Counted from the first letter of the stretch, positions 1-12,749 are shown. The stretch: DNA of 64,000 nucleotides from Carposina sasakii (GCA_014607495.2 CP053148.1:11842001-11906000), one strand, 5' to 3'. The notes: generated by a model not told the origin, from the sequence alone. A program made the numbers and translations.

Positions 1-300
1 GGAGTTGGGAGACAGTACTGCAATTGGTCGATGAAAACTATTTAGTAGTATGTAGGGCTAACGTGTTACTTGAATAAACATCTGATGCTGCTGTGCTGAT
101 GATGAAGCTACAGAACTCCTTAACGGTTAGGAGTTGGGAGATAGTACCTACTGCAATTGGTCGATGAAAACTATTTAGTAGTATGTAGGGCTGACGTGTT
201 ACTTGAATCAACATCTGATCTGATGATGAAGCTACAGAACTCCTTAACGGTTAGGATGGGAGACAGTACTGCAATTGGTCGATGGCTGATGATGAAGTAC
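1..300. repeat. Tandem repeat, about 125-bp unit, 2.4 copies
   Basis: The unit begins GGAGTTGGGAGACAGTACTG and runs to about 127; a second copy runs to about 251 with small indels. A third begins near 252 and is cut short after the CAATTGGTCGATG part. It then passes directly into a degraded CAGGGTG-family MITE. Further pieces of the same unit (the AGTAGTATGTAGGGCTAACG stretch) reappear near 511-545. No coding potential seen. Confidence 0.85.
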
Positions 301-512
301 TCTATACATGAAATAAAGTAAGTTTACAAAAAAAATGCTGGGAACGAAATTTATAGTGTCCTTAACGTGAAAAAATCCTGCTACGCGCGTCTAGCATTTA
401 TGCAGTGTCTATTTACTCAACTTTGGACCCTAATAGAAATCAGACACAGGTACTGCTTCCATCGTGATGATGAGGAGATTCCGTAGTTTTCGGGAAACGA
501 CCAAAAATATAT
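293..512. mobile_element. Degraded copy of the CAGGGTG-family MITE
   Basis: This stretch matches, with several internal deletions, the element that is intact at 63126-63511. It shares the TACTCTATACATGAAATAAA end, the CTGCTACGCGCGTCTA core, the ACTCAACTTTGGACCC block and the GATGATGAGGAGATTCC end. The terminal CAGGGTG bases are missing. Confidence 0.75.
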
Positions 513-594
513 AGTAGTATGTAGGGCTAACGTGTTGCTTGTGAGGTATACTTGAATTAACATCTGATGCTGCTGTGCTTATTACTATTATGTT

Positions 595-734
595 CTTATT
601 TTTTGGAGTCGGTGCCAGCCAAACAAATAAATGTAATTAAGAAAACTGACCGACAACTTTGCCAGCCACGCGCGTCCATCAAATCAACATAACAGACTAC
701 GTTACCTAGGCTGGCACCGACTCCAAAAAATAAG
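595..734. mobile_element. 140-bp MITE with perfect 26-bp inverted ends
   Basis: CTTATTTTTTGGAGTCGGTG at 595 is matched by its exact reverse complement ending at 734; the identity extends for 26 bp. The roughly 88-bp middle has no coding potential. The superfamily is not clear because no convincing target duplication was found. Confidence 0.8.
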
Positions 735-2276
735 TGATAATTATAAATATTTAAATAGTTAAAGATGACTTTGTTAAAGTATTAGGTATTAAGTTATAAA
801 TATTTAAATAATTTTAGATATTTAAAATGAATTAAGTATATAAATTAGTTACGTTATTTATCGCTTTTTAGTTAAAGTTTTTGTCGTTTGTGTTTTTTGA
901 AGTCGATAATTTTTTTTTTCAAGTCAGTTTATTATCACTTACTTTATTTATTTACAAATTTTCTTTATTTATTTACTAACATCGCAGTACAATCGGTGTA
1001 AGTGCAGGGAACATCACATGACCTAGAAACACTAAATTTGAAATTCCTGAGTAGTAAGTTAAAACAAATAATAATTGTGAACTTATTACTATCCCGCGCT
1101 TAATTAAAAAAAAAAGTTTTAACTATAAATAACAATTTAACCCCATTTTACATAGACCAAAACACAGCTTAATTACTTTTATAAACACAAAGATTGTTTT
1201 ACAACAAGCAGTTTGTAGTCAGGTACGATACGAGTAATGCAATGTCTATAGTACTTATATGATGTTGTGCCACTTGTTCATGTGTCCCCTTTAGCAACCA
1301 ATGAGGAAGAGGGCTTAGGAGAATCCCGCTGGCGCAGCAAGTGCCCTGTGAACCAGCATGACCGCGGCACCCCGATCGCGTGCCCCACCACGCGCAAGCG
1401 CGTAACGATGCGCGCGCATATATTCACCGACGCTTTGGCCGAGCACCAGTCAATTTCCAGTTCTCTGTGCGTAGCGATCGAATTTTACGCTGCAACTTTT
1501 GTATTCGCGCGCGATATCTTCGCGCAACTTGTGTATCGAATTGAGGTAAACAAAATAGTTATTACTTTTGTAGGCTTACTTTATTTCTATTTAATAGTTT
1601 TCGGGAGTATGTTTGGTGTCATACATTGTGAGCAGGGTATGGAAATTCCCACTGACCTTAGCACGTGGAGAGCGGATGCTCGCGCCTCTCGCCTGCTCTG
1701 CAAATGCCCTGCTGCACTGTGAAATGTAATACGGAACACCCAGCACACTCTAGATCTTTGTTTGTACACATAAACAATGCTTTCATAATGCTGTGCGATT
1801 TTAACTCCTTCCTTTTGATTGGGAATCATTTAAGTATGAAATATCGTATTTTAATACTAAAGAACTGTACAAAATAAGTTGCTGAAATATATATAAACGT
1901 CAATTTCACCATTCCTGTCTGATAAAGGAAATAAGTTAGCAAGTGGGGAACATTGCTTTTTAGAAATGACTTTTTCTTATCGACGTATCGCGTGTTTTTA
2001 TGTTTTTCTTGCTTTATAGTGTGTTGAACTGCAATTATGTATTCTGGGTCAGTCGGTTTACCTTACCAAGTAAAGATGAGTGCGTGTGTATGATAGTAAT
2101 GCTGTAAGATTTACTCCAAAGTAGAAATTTAAAAAATATTCTTCATACTTTTGACGGAATCGTCTTTATAAAATAATTCTCTTTGACAATATAAAATATA
2201 AATAAGTTGTCAAAAAAATTATGATTTAGTAATTTTGCAACCGACCCCTAGGCTGGATGAGCAGCGGCTCATCGAA
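735..2276. other. AT-rich intergenic DNA with one CpG-dense patch
   Basis: No exon-like conserved protein is seen. The only compositional feature is the CpG-rich patch at about 1300-1560, listed separately. The rest is AT-rich, with poly-A/T runs near 910 and 1105. Confidence 0.5.
1300..1560 (+). promoter_or_regulatory. CpG-dense patch, possible promoter or untranslated first exon
   Basis: In otherwise AT-rich DNA, this stretch carries many CpG steps, including repeated GCGCG and CGCGC words (CGATCGCG, GCGCAAGCGCG, ATGCGCGCGC). It ends at TTGAG followed by GTAAAC, a usable splice donor at about 1546. A frame is open through it (1267-1722, starting at GTG), but its product resembles no family I know. 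A housekeeping promoter with a non-coding exon, possibly for the downstream plus-strand gene, is one reading; a GC-rich transposon piece is another. Confidence 0.3.
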
Positions 2277-2668
2277 TACTGGGTGTAAAAAGACAACTTT
2301 GTTCTTTTAATACCTCGAATTCTTTGTAACATCTAACATCACGATAATTTTTTTATATGGAAGCACCCCTGGTAAACCACGGGTTTTCAAAGATATTGAG
2401 GTCCAAAGTTACATGAATATCAGCATTTTTTAAAAATAAATGAACCTGGAAACAGCTAACGAACATTTTTTTAAAGACACCATATTAATATTTAAAAATG
2501 TTAGTTTTGTAGGTACATTTGTCAATCGAATACATAGCTTGCAATAAAAAAAAAACAATTTTTTTTTTTCGTTTCCCAGGGTTGGTTCCATTGAAAAAAA
2601 TGATCGTTTCGTTACAAAGAATACGAGGTATTAAAATAACAACGTTGTCTTTTTACACTCTGTATAAC
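2277..2668. mobile_element. MITE with about 40-bp inverted ends (GGGTGTAAAAAGACAAC)
   Basis: The left end reads GGGTGTAAAAAGACAACTTT, with the block TTTTAATACCTCG following. The right end is its imperfect reverse complement, finishing ACACTCTGTATA. Internally it has a block ending GGTCCAAAGTTACATGAATA. A second member lies in the opposite orientation at 16124-16494. Confidence 0.85.
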
Positions 2669-5263
2669 TCAATCCACCAAAATCGGTAATGGGGTAATGT
2701 TCCTACTTTTTATCTGTGAACAAAAACATTATAAACACCGTTTATTTACTAACACACGTACAGTCATCTATGAATCATTTGCTACCGCATTTACGCAGTG
2801 TGTCAACACAAAACTTCGCCGGTCGTGATAATAGTTAATAGTCGCTACAATTAATTTATTAATGAAATTAAGTACATACTTTTGTGCTTTGTGTCAATGT
2901 AGGGATATACACGGATGTTTTGCTTCAAAACAATACACATCACACATAAACTCCTTTACACGTCGTCGTCGTAAAATTCAGTCCAACGATTTCTTATTAT
3001 ATTTTTCTCTACTTTGTTTGCGTAAGTAACTAATATTAGTTACAATTATTTATTTTGCTAAAGTACAAAAAATCGGATTTAGCTCTCTGTAGATATTTAA
3101 TTTAATTTGATTAGGGTAACAAAGATTAGATCATCTTGGCTGTAACACTTCCGTGCCCCTACATTATGTTTTTTACTGCGAAAGAAATAATAAATTTAAT
3201 AAGTTTATGTAGAGGGAAAAACTATGTTTAGCTGGCTAGGTTTGTGGTTAGAATATAAATTCTATGTCAATAGTTTGACCTTTCCTATTGAAATCAAGAG
3301 ATCTAGTTTGTAATAAAGACGATAAAATATTTGGGTTTTATTCGTAAATTGTTGACCGTGGTCCGTGACCTAGTAAAAAGTCTCCTTGTACTATTCTATC
3401 TGGCAAATTGACAACAACCTACTGTAATAATGTTTAATAGTATGTAACCCTATTTTCAGTTCGAAATATAAAATATTGCATACGACAACATGGCGGTAAA
3501 TTCCCAGTGATCTTTGAACTGAGACGAGATAGAAGTCATTGCGTCGATCGATGTACTCGTAGTTATATTGCCAGTTGTTTTCATAAAAGTTATTATTATT
3601 TGTAAATTTATTAGATTACTACACCCAAAGTCTTGTTTAAACTGAGGACCAAAAAAAGTAGAAAAATAAGTGTTAGAGCAATAACGTGATGTGCATAAAC
3701 TCAATAAAACAAAGCGGTAAAAATATAATGTTTTGTGGTTTTGTGCTAAACATATACTATCCGGTTGAATGTCCGATAAATCCAACATTTCGTTCGGAAG
3801 GTCAAATGAAATTTGGGAGCTATTCAACATCTGGGATACAACATTCTTTTATAAAAACAATAACACTAAGATTAATCTCCATCTCCATCACTAGGATGAA
3901 ACGCGATGAGCTAACCGCTTGTCATTGTCACTGATAATTTAATATCCTGAGGCTGTAGCTGTCGTGTCGTGATACTTTAGTATTGACTACCTCGTTTTTG
4001 TGAACAAAGCCGAGTATATGAATCAGTTACCTACTAAAGACTTATCTACACTACTAGGTTATTGTAGGTATGTACGAATTCTAATGAAAATAAAATAACC
4101 AATTTGAGAAAATTCCGTTTTAATAAGCAAATAAAAAAATCATCACTATGTACATATTATAAAACAAAGTCGCTTGCCGCTGTCTGTCCGTCCCTATGTA
4201 TGCTTAGATCTTTCAAACTAGGGAACGGATTTTGATGCGGTTTTTTTTAATAGATAGAATGATTCACGAGAAAGGTTTATAATATATAACTAGGGACTCG
4301 CTCCAGCTTCCCACGGGAGTAATCTCACGCGAGCGAAACTGTGGGCGGCCGCTAGTTAAGATTAAGCTAAAAATTCTATTATCGCTAAACATTCCACATT
4401 GTGTTATTTGTTATACAGTAGGTATCAGCAAAATATTTGTTAGGTTGGTAAAAAAATATGTATTTTACCATAGTTTTGATATTTTCTTAAATATTTTAAA
4501 GATATTTTTCCCTACTACCTAGATAACTAAAAAATCAAAACCTAAGTAGTGAAAAAAAAATATTTCTCAAAGTCTGCCCAACAAAAAAAACAAAATATCC
4601 AAATTATCCGGGATAAAAACATTTTCCCGACAAACAGACAAAAATTCCAAAAATTATTGTTTTGGGTACCTACTATTGCGTTGATAAAGGTATATTTTTT
4701 CTTATATAGGTATCTTCCATGTACAGACAGCGATCCGTTAGATTTTTATTATATGTATAGATTAAAAGGAATGTTGGTCTCTAGACTAGAAACTCGAGTG
4801 AGTGTAGTTTGGTTGCGTGTTGCGTGTCTTTAAGCATTACCTACCATTTGCCTACCGGAATTTAAATTCCCGTGGGACCCTAGTCTACTTGCAAATACTT
4901 TTAGTATTACTTACTTAAAATTTTTAAAACATGTTTTAGTGAGAGCATCAATTTTGTTTACATTAACGTCCGATTGTAGAAACTAGCTATACACTATTAT
5001 ATTCAATATTTAGTTTCAAGCGCGCCATTCTATACATATATAATAATTATATCGTTGTCGTCAACGTACGTAAGTACACTAGCAAACGCAATCCAAACAA
5101 TAAAATGTTGAATATTTTTTATAATAAAGTAGCTAATACTGCAGGTACCTACTACCACCACATAATACTTTGAAAAGCTAGAAGAGTGTATTATATTGTC
5201 TTTGATAAAGTTTACACTTGAATTGTAGAATAGAATACCTACTTACTTAATATACTTAACTAT
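2669..5263. other. Intergenic DNA without a supported gene
   Basis: AT-rich. Open frames at 3456-3830, 3686-3934 and 4549-4833 have no recognisable motifs and look like chance. An interspersed repeat lies at 4147-4360 and is listed separately. Confidence 0.5.
4147..4360. repeat. Lepidopteran interspersed repeat (CAAAGTCGCTTGCCGCTGTC family)
   Basis: It runs from TACATATTATAAAACAAAGT through GTCCGTCCCTATGTATGC and GGAACGGATTTTGATGCGG to a GC-rich end, GGGCGGCCGCTAGT. Sister copies lie at 15420-15625 (reverse), 24440-24495 (partial, reverse) and 55130-55320 (same orientation). This looks like the tail of a high-copy non-autonomous element. Confidence 0.8.
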
Positions 5264-5652
5264 ACAGGGTGATTTTTGGTCGTCAACGTTCCCAAAAACT
5301 ACGGAATCTCCTCATCATCACGATCATTTTCCTCCATGGAAGCATACCTGGTTAGTGTCTGGTTTCCAAAATATTAGGGTCCAAAGTTGAGTAAATAGAC
5401 TGCGTTTTTCTGCATAAATGAACATTGACGCGTGTAACAAGATTTTTTCACGAGAAATAATTGATATCTATCTATGAAAAAACTAGCATAAACACTGGAC
5501 ACTATAAATTTCGCCCGTTCAAGTAATAAAAAAAAATATATACAAAAAAATTTACATCGTTTCCCAGCATTTTTTTGGCATAAACTTACTTTATTTAATG
5601 TATAGAGTACGTACCCTTCGTTAAGGGTGGCAACGATAAAATACCCAGTATA
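5264..5652. mobile_element. CAGGGTG-family MITE, near full length
   Basis: It starts ACAGGGTGATTTTTGGTCGT and ends in the inverted form ACCCAGTATA. Internal landmarks are GGAATCTCCTCATCATCACG, GGGTCCAAAGTTGAGTAAAT and CGTACCCTTCGTTAAGGGTG. The same family lies at 9504-9757 (internally deleted), 63126-63511 (reverse) and 293-512 (degraded). Confidence 0.85.
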
Positions 5653-8205
5653 GGTATTATGTATGTACAAAGTACATTCAGTAGTTTTCCACTCATGTGT
5701 CAGTATATTTAAATAAAATGCTATACCTATATTGATATCCGGATTAAGATACAGACAGATAGCTTTATATTTAGATAGGTAAAAGTATTTATATCACCAG
5801 CAACGTAGCTATCACGCTCAACGTTCGTGTATTACCTTCTCCTCGCTATCTAAAAGTATTAGAAAATTGGTGACATGATATAATAATTTTAATCTTATAG
5901 GATTGTTATTATTTAATATTGGTATGTAACATCAGTGATATACCTATTTATTATTCAATTGTTGATTTAACTGGAATTTAATAATACATAATCTTAGAAC
6001 TTAAGCTAATATAATTTTATTAAATGAGTCGTAAACTTTTCTTATAAATTAATTTAAGTATATTAATTTTCTTCATTGCTTCTAAATATACTTATTTTAT
6101 TTCACTTTGAATTATTTTCGTAAATATCCAATTATTAACATCAAATAACCACTTTTATATAAAAAAAAAAACTTTAGTTAGGTAGAAATTTTATATTCTA
6201 CCGTAGATACACTACGTGTTATAGAAGGAAATTTATTGTCTATAAATTTTATTTTACTATCTACTTACACAGCACACACGGACCTGTTATTTTTAACCAC
6301 ACCATATGACTGCGTCTGAGTTAACCCAATTTTTCGTGCACATAATAGTCTGAGTTAATCCAAGGTTCAGTTTTAGTTTTAATTGAGATAATTGGAGATG
6401 AAGGTATACTTATGTTCAAGTCCACAGAACAATGAGCCATATTTAGGCGGAGGTGCCTGTCTAACTAGTGAGTGTCACAGGAACCACTAATTTTTAAATT
6501 ATTTACCCTTTCCTCATTTGGTACAATTTATTTTCAAAGTATTATTATTAGGTATAAGTTTATTAGCTAAGAATAAATATATTAGTTCAAGAAATAAATT
6601 GGTAGTTATTTGTAATAAATAATCGTACCCTTTAGAGTTTAAATACCCATTTAATGGTTTTTAAATGACTTGTTGGTAATTGTGTATTTAATAAATAAGT
6701 AATTAATGGTATCTAGGAAGTGTTAGATGTTATGAATGCGTTTTTAAAACTTAAAGGTCAAAAAATACTTGTAAGAATCATTTCAGAATCAATAATTACG
6801 CTGGCTAATTCTTTAGATTGGAAAATGAAAAAAGGGGAACTTATACAATTTGTTCTCATATCGACAAATAATAATTAAAATATTAATCATATACATACTA
6901 TGAGCATCATAAAAGTAGCCTTTTACACGTATAAGACCGTTTCAGTCAAATAAAAAAATTCTAAGTAGCGCATCTAAAATAAACTTACAAAAATATTGAA
7001 TTAGGCATCCACAGTAGCCTGTGGAGAATAGTGTCCATTTTACTAAAGTAACCTACTTTTGTATGATACAAGTAATAAAGTTATTATCTTGAGTGTATTT
7101 AGTAAGAGACATGTTTATCGTCTTATTTCTAATGGCAAAGTATATTAAATAGTTCTTTCTTGGCATTAAATATTTTACTAAGACGTAGTAACAAAGATTG
7201 CATATTAGTGGTTTTAATATTAGGGTGGCAGATAACTGCAAACGTATGGTTTTTATATTTAGATATCTCTTATGTAGTTTAGATGAAATATCGTTGTTTT
7301 GTTTGACTTCGTCTGCCATATTTACGGTACCAACCATCCATACCTACGACTTCGGTATAATACTTAGCAGGAGTTATCTAGATTAGGCCCCACATTGAAA
7401 GAATTGGTATGTAAATAACATACAATTATGCTGGATCTTTGCATCTAACGCCAACACGATTTCATATGGAATAAGTATATTAAAATAATTTACATCCGTG
7501 TTTAGCTTTTTATAGCCTCCGCAGCGTTTTAAACATTTACATTTATAATTAAAAATTAAAATGTACCTACTCGCTACCTACGCTATGCGCATTCAGAATA
7601 AGTATGTATCTACATTGGTACCTAAGTGTGTCCAAAAAGTGATGTTATACGATTTCTCATGGGCGCAATTTTACACTCCGTTTTAAAGATTTTCCCGACG
7701 CCGACGTTTCCATTCAACTTTATAATCATACATTATAAATTCTGATATAATTACTTTTTTAAAAAAATGGCTGCATGGACATTGATTCCTTTATCTTTCT
7801 TTTACACAATTTAAAAACAACTGACGCCGTCTATACGAGATCGCATTGCCGGCGTTTCACAGATTTGCAGCTAACGGCTAAAAATAAACACAACGAACAT
7901 GCTCTTTGTTTCCTAACCTTAAACTGTGCATTATGGAAAACCGTCCGAGTGCGAAATGCAACTGACGATTTTATAAAAAAGAAAAGATTTTTCCTTATTT
8001 TCCGCAGTTCCGCTTGACGCAAGAACAATTGTGACCTTTTTATGGTAATAGGCCGTTTGACCGCCATCTTGGCAAATGATAAGTGATGGAGAGATCGAAG
8101 GTAGACTCGTAAGTAGGTAATGTAGGGTTTATACCTACCTAGGTATGTAAATGATCCTTGAGTTATTTATTGCATTGCGCAGTTAAGATTACAAACGGAA
8201 TATCC
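5653..8205. other. Intergenic DNA without a supported gene
   Basis: AT-rich, with short chance frames only (7053-7337, 7198-7386, 7775-8017, 7831-8067). None carries a known motif. Nothing else was recognised. Confidence 0.5.
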
Positions 8206-8358
8206 CCAGCCCCCCTAGCATGACCACACATCGTGGATATCGTATCGTACGATGTACAAAATTCAACATGGCGGCTCTATTTATCGTATTTTGACAGGCT
8301 AAATGTCGATAAATCGTTTTATCATATCGTGTTTCACAAGTTATGCTACTTGTGCAGG
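8206..8358. mobile_element. About 150-bp MITE (CCCCCCTAGCATGACC ends)
   Basis: The left end CCAGCCCCCCTAGCATGACC is mirrored by an inverted, imperfect right end around CACAAGTTATGCTACTTGTG. The internal GTCGATAAATCG is shared with a sister copy at 38088-38240. Confidence 0.75.
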
Positions 8359-9424
8359 TGTATGAATAATTCTGACGATGTGTCTGTTTTCGTTCTTATT
8401 ATGAAACGATATTTTTTGGTCCTTCATGGGTCGCATCGGGAGTGTAAAGAGGAGAAGCAAAAGTATTATCAGATAAGTAGGTATATCAAAAACATACCCT
8501 AAAAAAGGCGTCTCTAATATTATATTATTTCACATACCTACATTATTTATAGCTTAACCTGTACCTACCTATAAAAGTGTACATTTTTTCAGAAATTTTA
8601 TCGTATAAGTTAAAATTATCTTGGGTCTACAATGTTTTTATCCCTATACTGCGACTATAGCTATCTTGATTCGTGATCCTTATAACCAAATAAATAATGT
8701 AAATACGTACAAATGTTACTTGGTGCTATTCTATAACAATTTTAGCATTTATAGTATAAGAGGAGCCTGGGAATAAATCCTGAATTCTCAACCTTACCTG
8801 CAGTCTACCTATACAGTATCTACTCGTACTAACCTAATTGTGAATTCATGTCACCTGTCGCCTTATAGGTAGACTATAGAGGTACGTATATATAGGTGGA
8901 TGGATGTGTCAGGTTTGTTTATGTATAGCACACCGAATCTCTATAAATAATGTATGGTATGTGTGGAAAATTAATGGATCGGATAAGCAATTAGTTATAA
9001 ATAATATAATGTTTAACTACTTGAGTCAACGTCGTGATTAAAATATTAATGGGTTTACGAATTCATTGTATCTTTTAGCGTGTAATGTATGAACGTTACA
9101 TTAATATTAATTAGGGATCAAGTATGGATTAGCCTGACAGTTGATAATAACTTATCATCGACTACCTAAATTCTATTATTTAATGAGATTTCCTACCACT
9201 AATTCACGGCAAATCACACAACAAAGTGCCAAATCTCTACTAACACGACAGTTAAATCGGCAGTCAACAGTGATTAGTATTTGATAAACTGACAGTAACA
9301 TGTGCTGATGCGATACATCAGCTGTACAGGGAGTTCCGTGCATATCGTAAGACTCGGGCATTCTCTCAAGCGGATGAGCTAGCAACCGGTCACTTACTCG
9401 TATTACTTACATCTGTCTCCGATA

Positions 9425-9490
9425 TGCTAAACGTGGCCGTGGGGTCTAGTTTACGATCCTGCAGTTATGGCTACATCGTAGCAGGAACAC
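9425..9490. repeat. GATCCTGCAGTT-type dispersed motif, copy A
   Basis: CTAAACGTGGCC, then GATCCTGCAGTTATGGCTAC. Related copies lie at 11795-11875, 15280-15352 and, inverted, 11484-11535. They share a GATCCTGCAGTTCT core followed by GGCTA, and in places CCCATTT and GGAA. Function unknown; probably an old interspersed repeat. Confidence 0.5.
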
Positions 9491-9503
9491 AACCTATGTG
9501 TAT

Positions 9504-9757
9504 ACAGGATGATTTTTGGTCGTCAACGTTTCCGAAAACTACGGAATCTCCTCATCATCACGATCATTTTTCTCCATGGAAGCATACCTGGGAAGTGTCT
9601 GGTTCCCAAGATATATTTCGACCGATCAAGAAATTTAAAAAAAATATAAAAAATTTACATCTTTTCCCAGCATTTTTTTGGCATAAACTTACTTTATTTG
9701 ATGTATAGAGTACGTACGTACCCTTCGTTAAGGGTGGCAACGAAAAAACACCCTGTA
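9504..9757. mobile_element. CAGGGTG-family MITE with internal deletion
   Basis: The left end ACAGGATGATTTTTGGTCGT and right end CACCCTGTA are inverted partners. Compared with 5264-5652, about 135 bp of the middle is missing. It remains nearly identical in the TCTCCTCATCATCACG and CGTACCCTTCGTTAAGGGTG blocks. Confidence 0.85.
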
Positions 9758-11880
9758 TGTATGTAACCCGACAGTTATCAAAGATCAACTATCAACAGTT
9801 CAAAACTGGCGGCCTGAAATGAGGAAAAACATCTCGATAAATTATATTCTTAGTGAGGTGAACACGGGAAATTTGTAACCGGTTATGTAGAAACTGCACT
9901 GCCAACCTGCATTATGCAACATGCATTACATTTCAAGCTGTCTACATATTTTTTTTACATAGCGTTCGTATGATTCCGTATCAGAGAAATTGAGTATTTT
10001 GAATTAAATAAAAATTATCATTATTGATGGTATTGTCACCCTACTTACACGCTTTTTCATACGGCACATTTTGATTGGACGAGAGATTTTATGTAAAATT
10101 GTTTAATATATTCCTATTTTATAGGAAGGGACGATTTTTCCAACGGTCAGATAGGCTATCTAAAGGATTAAGTTGTCTCTATCTTGATCAAGTTTTAGAG
10201 AAAGACAGCATCAAATCTATCTTTCAGATAGGCTAACGGGATTGGCTCACCACTCATTCCCATTACTGCAACTCCTGTAAGCCAGGATCCAGAAAAGGTG
10301 ACCAGAAAAGGGACCTAACAAGCGACTCTTCGCAGATAGGCTATCTATGGAAAAATTGGCCCTTATTTCGTTAATTATACCTTACCTACCCAAAATATAA
10401 TCTAACCTACTTACTAAAATAGGCTAATTACACTAATGTCTAGGTAATATCCATCCCTAGACAGTTGGTCGAATGTCCTTATATTAGGAATAGGAATAAT
10501 ATAGGTAATATGATATTCCAAACATGGTGTACGTGACATCATGACGCAAAATGATTGACGATGTATGGTAACAAAAAGGAGAGCTAGGTAGACGTATAGC
10601 TACTGTCGCAAAAAATTTACTCTATAGGTACATGTACGTATAGGTCAAACCATGGTCAAAGTGAAAAAAAATAACAAAAGAATTTTATAATAATTTTTAT
10701 AATAATTTATTTATTGGACAAAACACATAGGCATACATTTATGGGGTGCCTTGGTTTCCACACTAGGATTCCCTGTGTCGTGAAAACCAGGCTCTTCTAT
10801 TGATTCTACAATTTTGTGCACAAAACCAAGGTTCTCAGTAGAAGATAGTGACAATTAAAATTAATGATACATAGGTTATTAAATTGGTACTGGATTATAC
10901 AAAAAACATGCAAAATTACAAACATATTACTTTATGTTGCTAGCCGTCAAAAGTCAATAGCCGGGCGTACCATCGCTATCAAGCATGTATGACCTATACA
11001 TTTGATAGACGTACGTAAGTCCACACATATATAGGTAGTTCACAGACAATCAGAGAAGTAGGTTTCCACGTTTTTATACAGTCTGATCTGGTTCAAAGCA
11101 GTTCGGCAATTTAATTATCTGGTTGCTAAATTTATCAAGTCGTGAGTTCAGAAATCGAAACTTATTTCGCCGGTTGCCCCCTAATAAAGATAGTCACAAA
11201 AAGGCAGATTGTATGGAACTATCACACTTTCTACATAAAAGTTTAACTTTATCAATAGGTAGTGGCGACGCGAAAAGATGTTATCTTCATGCTGTATTTG
11301 CCGTATACATTAACATATTGTTAAAGTGAGTACAGGTATTCCGGCAAACCGCTTTTAACCGGTTACGTCATTTCATTATCACTCGCCTGGAGTGTGTACA
11401 GAGTACTACAGAGTCGTGGTCTTTGTTGTATCGCCTCGTACTGCGACAGTAAGAACTACCTACATATATATACATATATATGCACGGCTGTGTGACGTAG
11501 CCAGAACTGCAGGATCATTGAGGAGATTCCAGAGTAACGTTCGGCGTATCGGGAATAATAAAATTATTGTGATTTTTAAATTTAAATTTATACAAAAAAA
11601 ACACTTGTCATTTTGAAAAATTGATTTTATATTTCGAATAAGTCTCGAGTAAGTAATGTTTTTCAATACGCCTACATATACAGGGTGATTTTTGGTAACC
11701 AAATATGCATACCTACAGGTGTACCGAACACCTACCTAGGAAATTGCGTGTCAATTTAATTGTACTTAACTAAGCTAGCTAGCCACTATCACTGACATCG
11801 CTTTACTAAACGTGGCTCTGGGATCTGCTTTAAGATCCTGCAGTTCTTGCTACCCCATTTCGGAAACACAGCCGATGATT
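9758..11880. other. Intergenic DNA; one MITE and low-complexity sequence
   Basis: It holds a MITE at 10127-10363 (listed), a short TATA microsatellite near 11462-11482, and diverged copies of the CTGCAG motif. No gene supported. Confidence 0.5.
10127..10363. mobile_element. MITE of the AAGGGnCGATTTTTCC family
   Basis: Left AAGGGACGATTTTTCCAACG, right the inverse of AAGGGCCAATTTTTCCATAG. The internal block GATCAAGTTTTAGAGAAAGA is shared with 47479-47618 and 55655-55770, where it is followed by GACAGCATCAA or GACGGCATCAA. Confidence 0.75.
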
Positions 11881-12180
11881 CTTAACTATGAATGAACTAG
11901 GTAAGATCTACGTCGTTTTATTTAAACACAGCCGCATGTTATGTTATGTTCTTAACTATGAATTAACTAGGTAAGATCTACGTCGTTTTATTTAAACACA
12001 GCCGCATGTTATGTTATGTTCTTAACTATGAATTAACTAGGTAAGATCTACGTCGTTTTATTTTGTTATGTTATGTTCTTAACTATGAATTAACTAGGTA
12101 AAATCTACGTCGTTTTATTTAAACACAGCCGCATGTTATGTTATTTTATTAAGTACTTCGTCATGTTATGTTATTTTGAA
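11881..12180. repeat. Tandem repeat, 70-bp unit, about four copies
   Basis: Copies begin CTTAACTATGAATTAACTAG at 11881, 11951, 12021 and about 12078. Each unit carries TCTACGTCGTTTTATTTAAA and a GCCGCATGTTATGTTATGTT end. The third unit has lost about 13 bp, and the array decays after about 12150. Confidence 0.9.
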
Positions 12181-12749
12181 TTAACTAAAATTGTTTTATT
12201 TTAATTTTATACGTGGGATGACTCACGATATAAGTTGCACGCTAAGGTTGCACGCCAAATATTTACTATGTTTAAAGCAAACAAATTATCATTTCAATTC
12301 ATGGTATTTATCGAAAATAATCTTTGAAATAAACAAAAATATTTTGTTATTCCTGCCACTGTTTATTGCGTAGGTTTCCTAATATTAGGTATATTTACAG
12401 ATTGATAAGGAAGGATAAATGTTAAATTAGCGACACAATAACAGCTCTACTACAAATATGCGTTTTTAGTCAAGCCATAAACGTAACAATTTGAGGATTT
12501 TATCGGCGTTCATAAAAAATACTAGCATAATAAAAATTGAGAGTACCTATGGGGTAGGGGAAAGTGGGGGAAATGCGAACACCTAAGGGAAAACTTAAAT
12601 AAAACAGTGGAATTTGATGACAGAGTTTCTTAATTTCTTTAATTTTAAAGTTTACTTATCTGTCTACGTTAGACACTAATCAACATTCATATTTTTCAAA
12701 TAAATTTTCATATTATTAAATAAAAACTATATCCTTAGTATTCGGCTTT
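12181..12749. other. AT-rich stretch leading into the transposase relic
   Basis: No gene is supported. The block GTGGGGGAAATGCGAACACC at about 12565 resembles GGGTAAATACGAACACC at about 12763, and GTTCGCCTTTACCCCC (about 14514) is the inverse type. These may be remains of the ends of the element between them. Confidence 0.4.

Noticed and set aside
1..300. CRISPR-like array
   Set aside because: The repeats are long, directly adjacent and without unique spacers, in an insect genome; an ordinary tandem repeat.
1267..1722. 151-codon open frame at the CpG-rich patch
   Set aside because: Starts at GTG, has no known motif, and the second half is AT-rich and hydrophobic; kept only as a possible non-coding feature.
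3456..3830. 124-codon minus-strand frame
   Set aside because: No motif, no splice context, overlaps another chance frame on the plus strand.
7775..8067. Overlapping open frames on both strands
   Set aside because: Composition is basic and AT-driven; neither resembles a protein family and neither has neighbouring exons.
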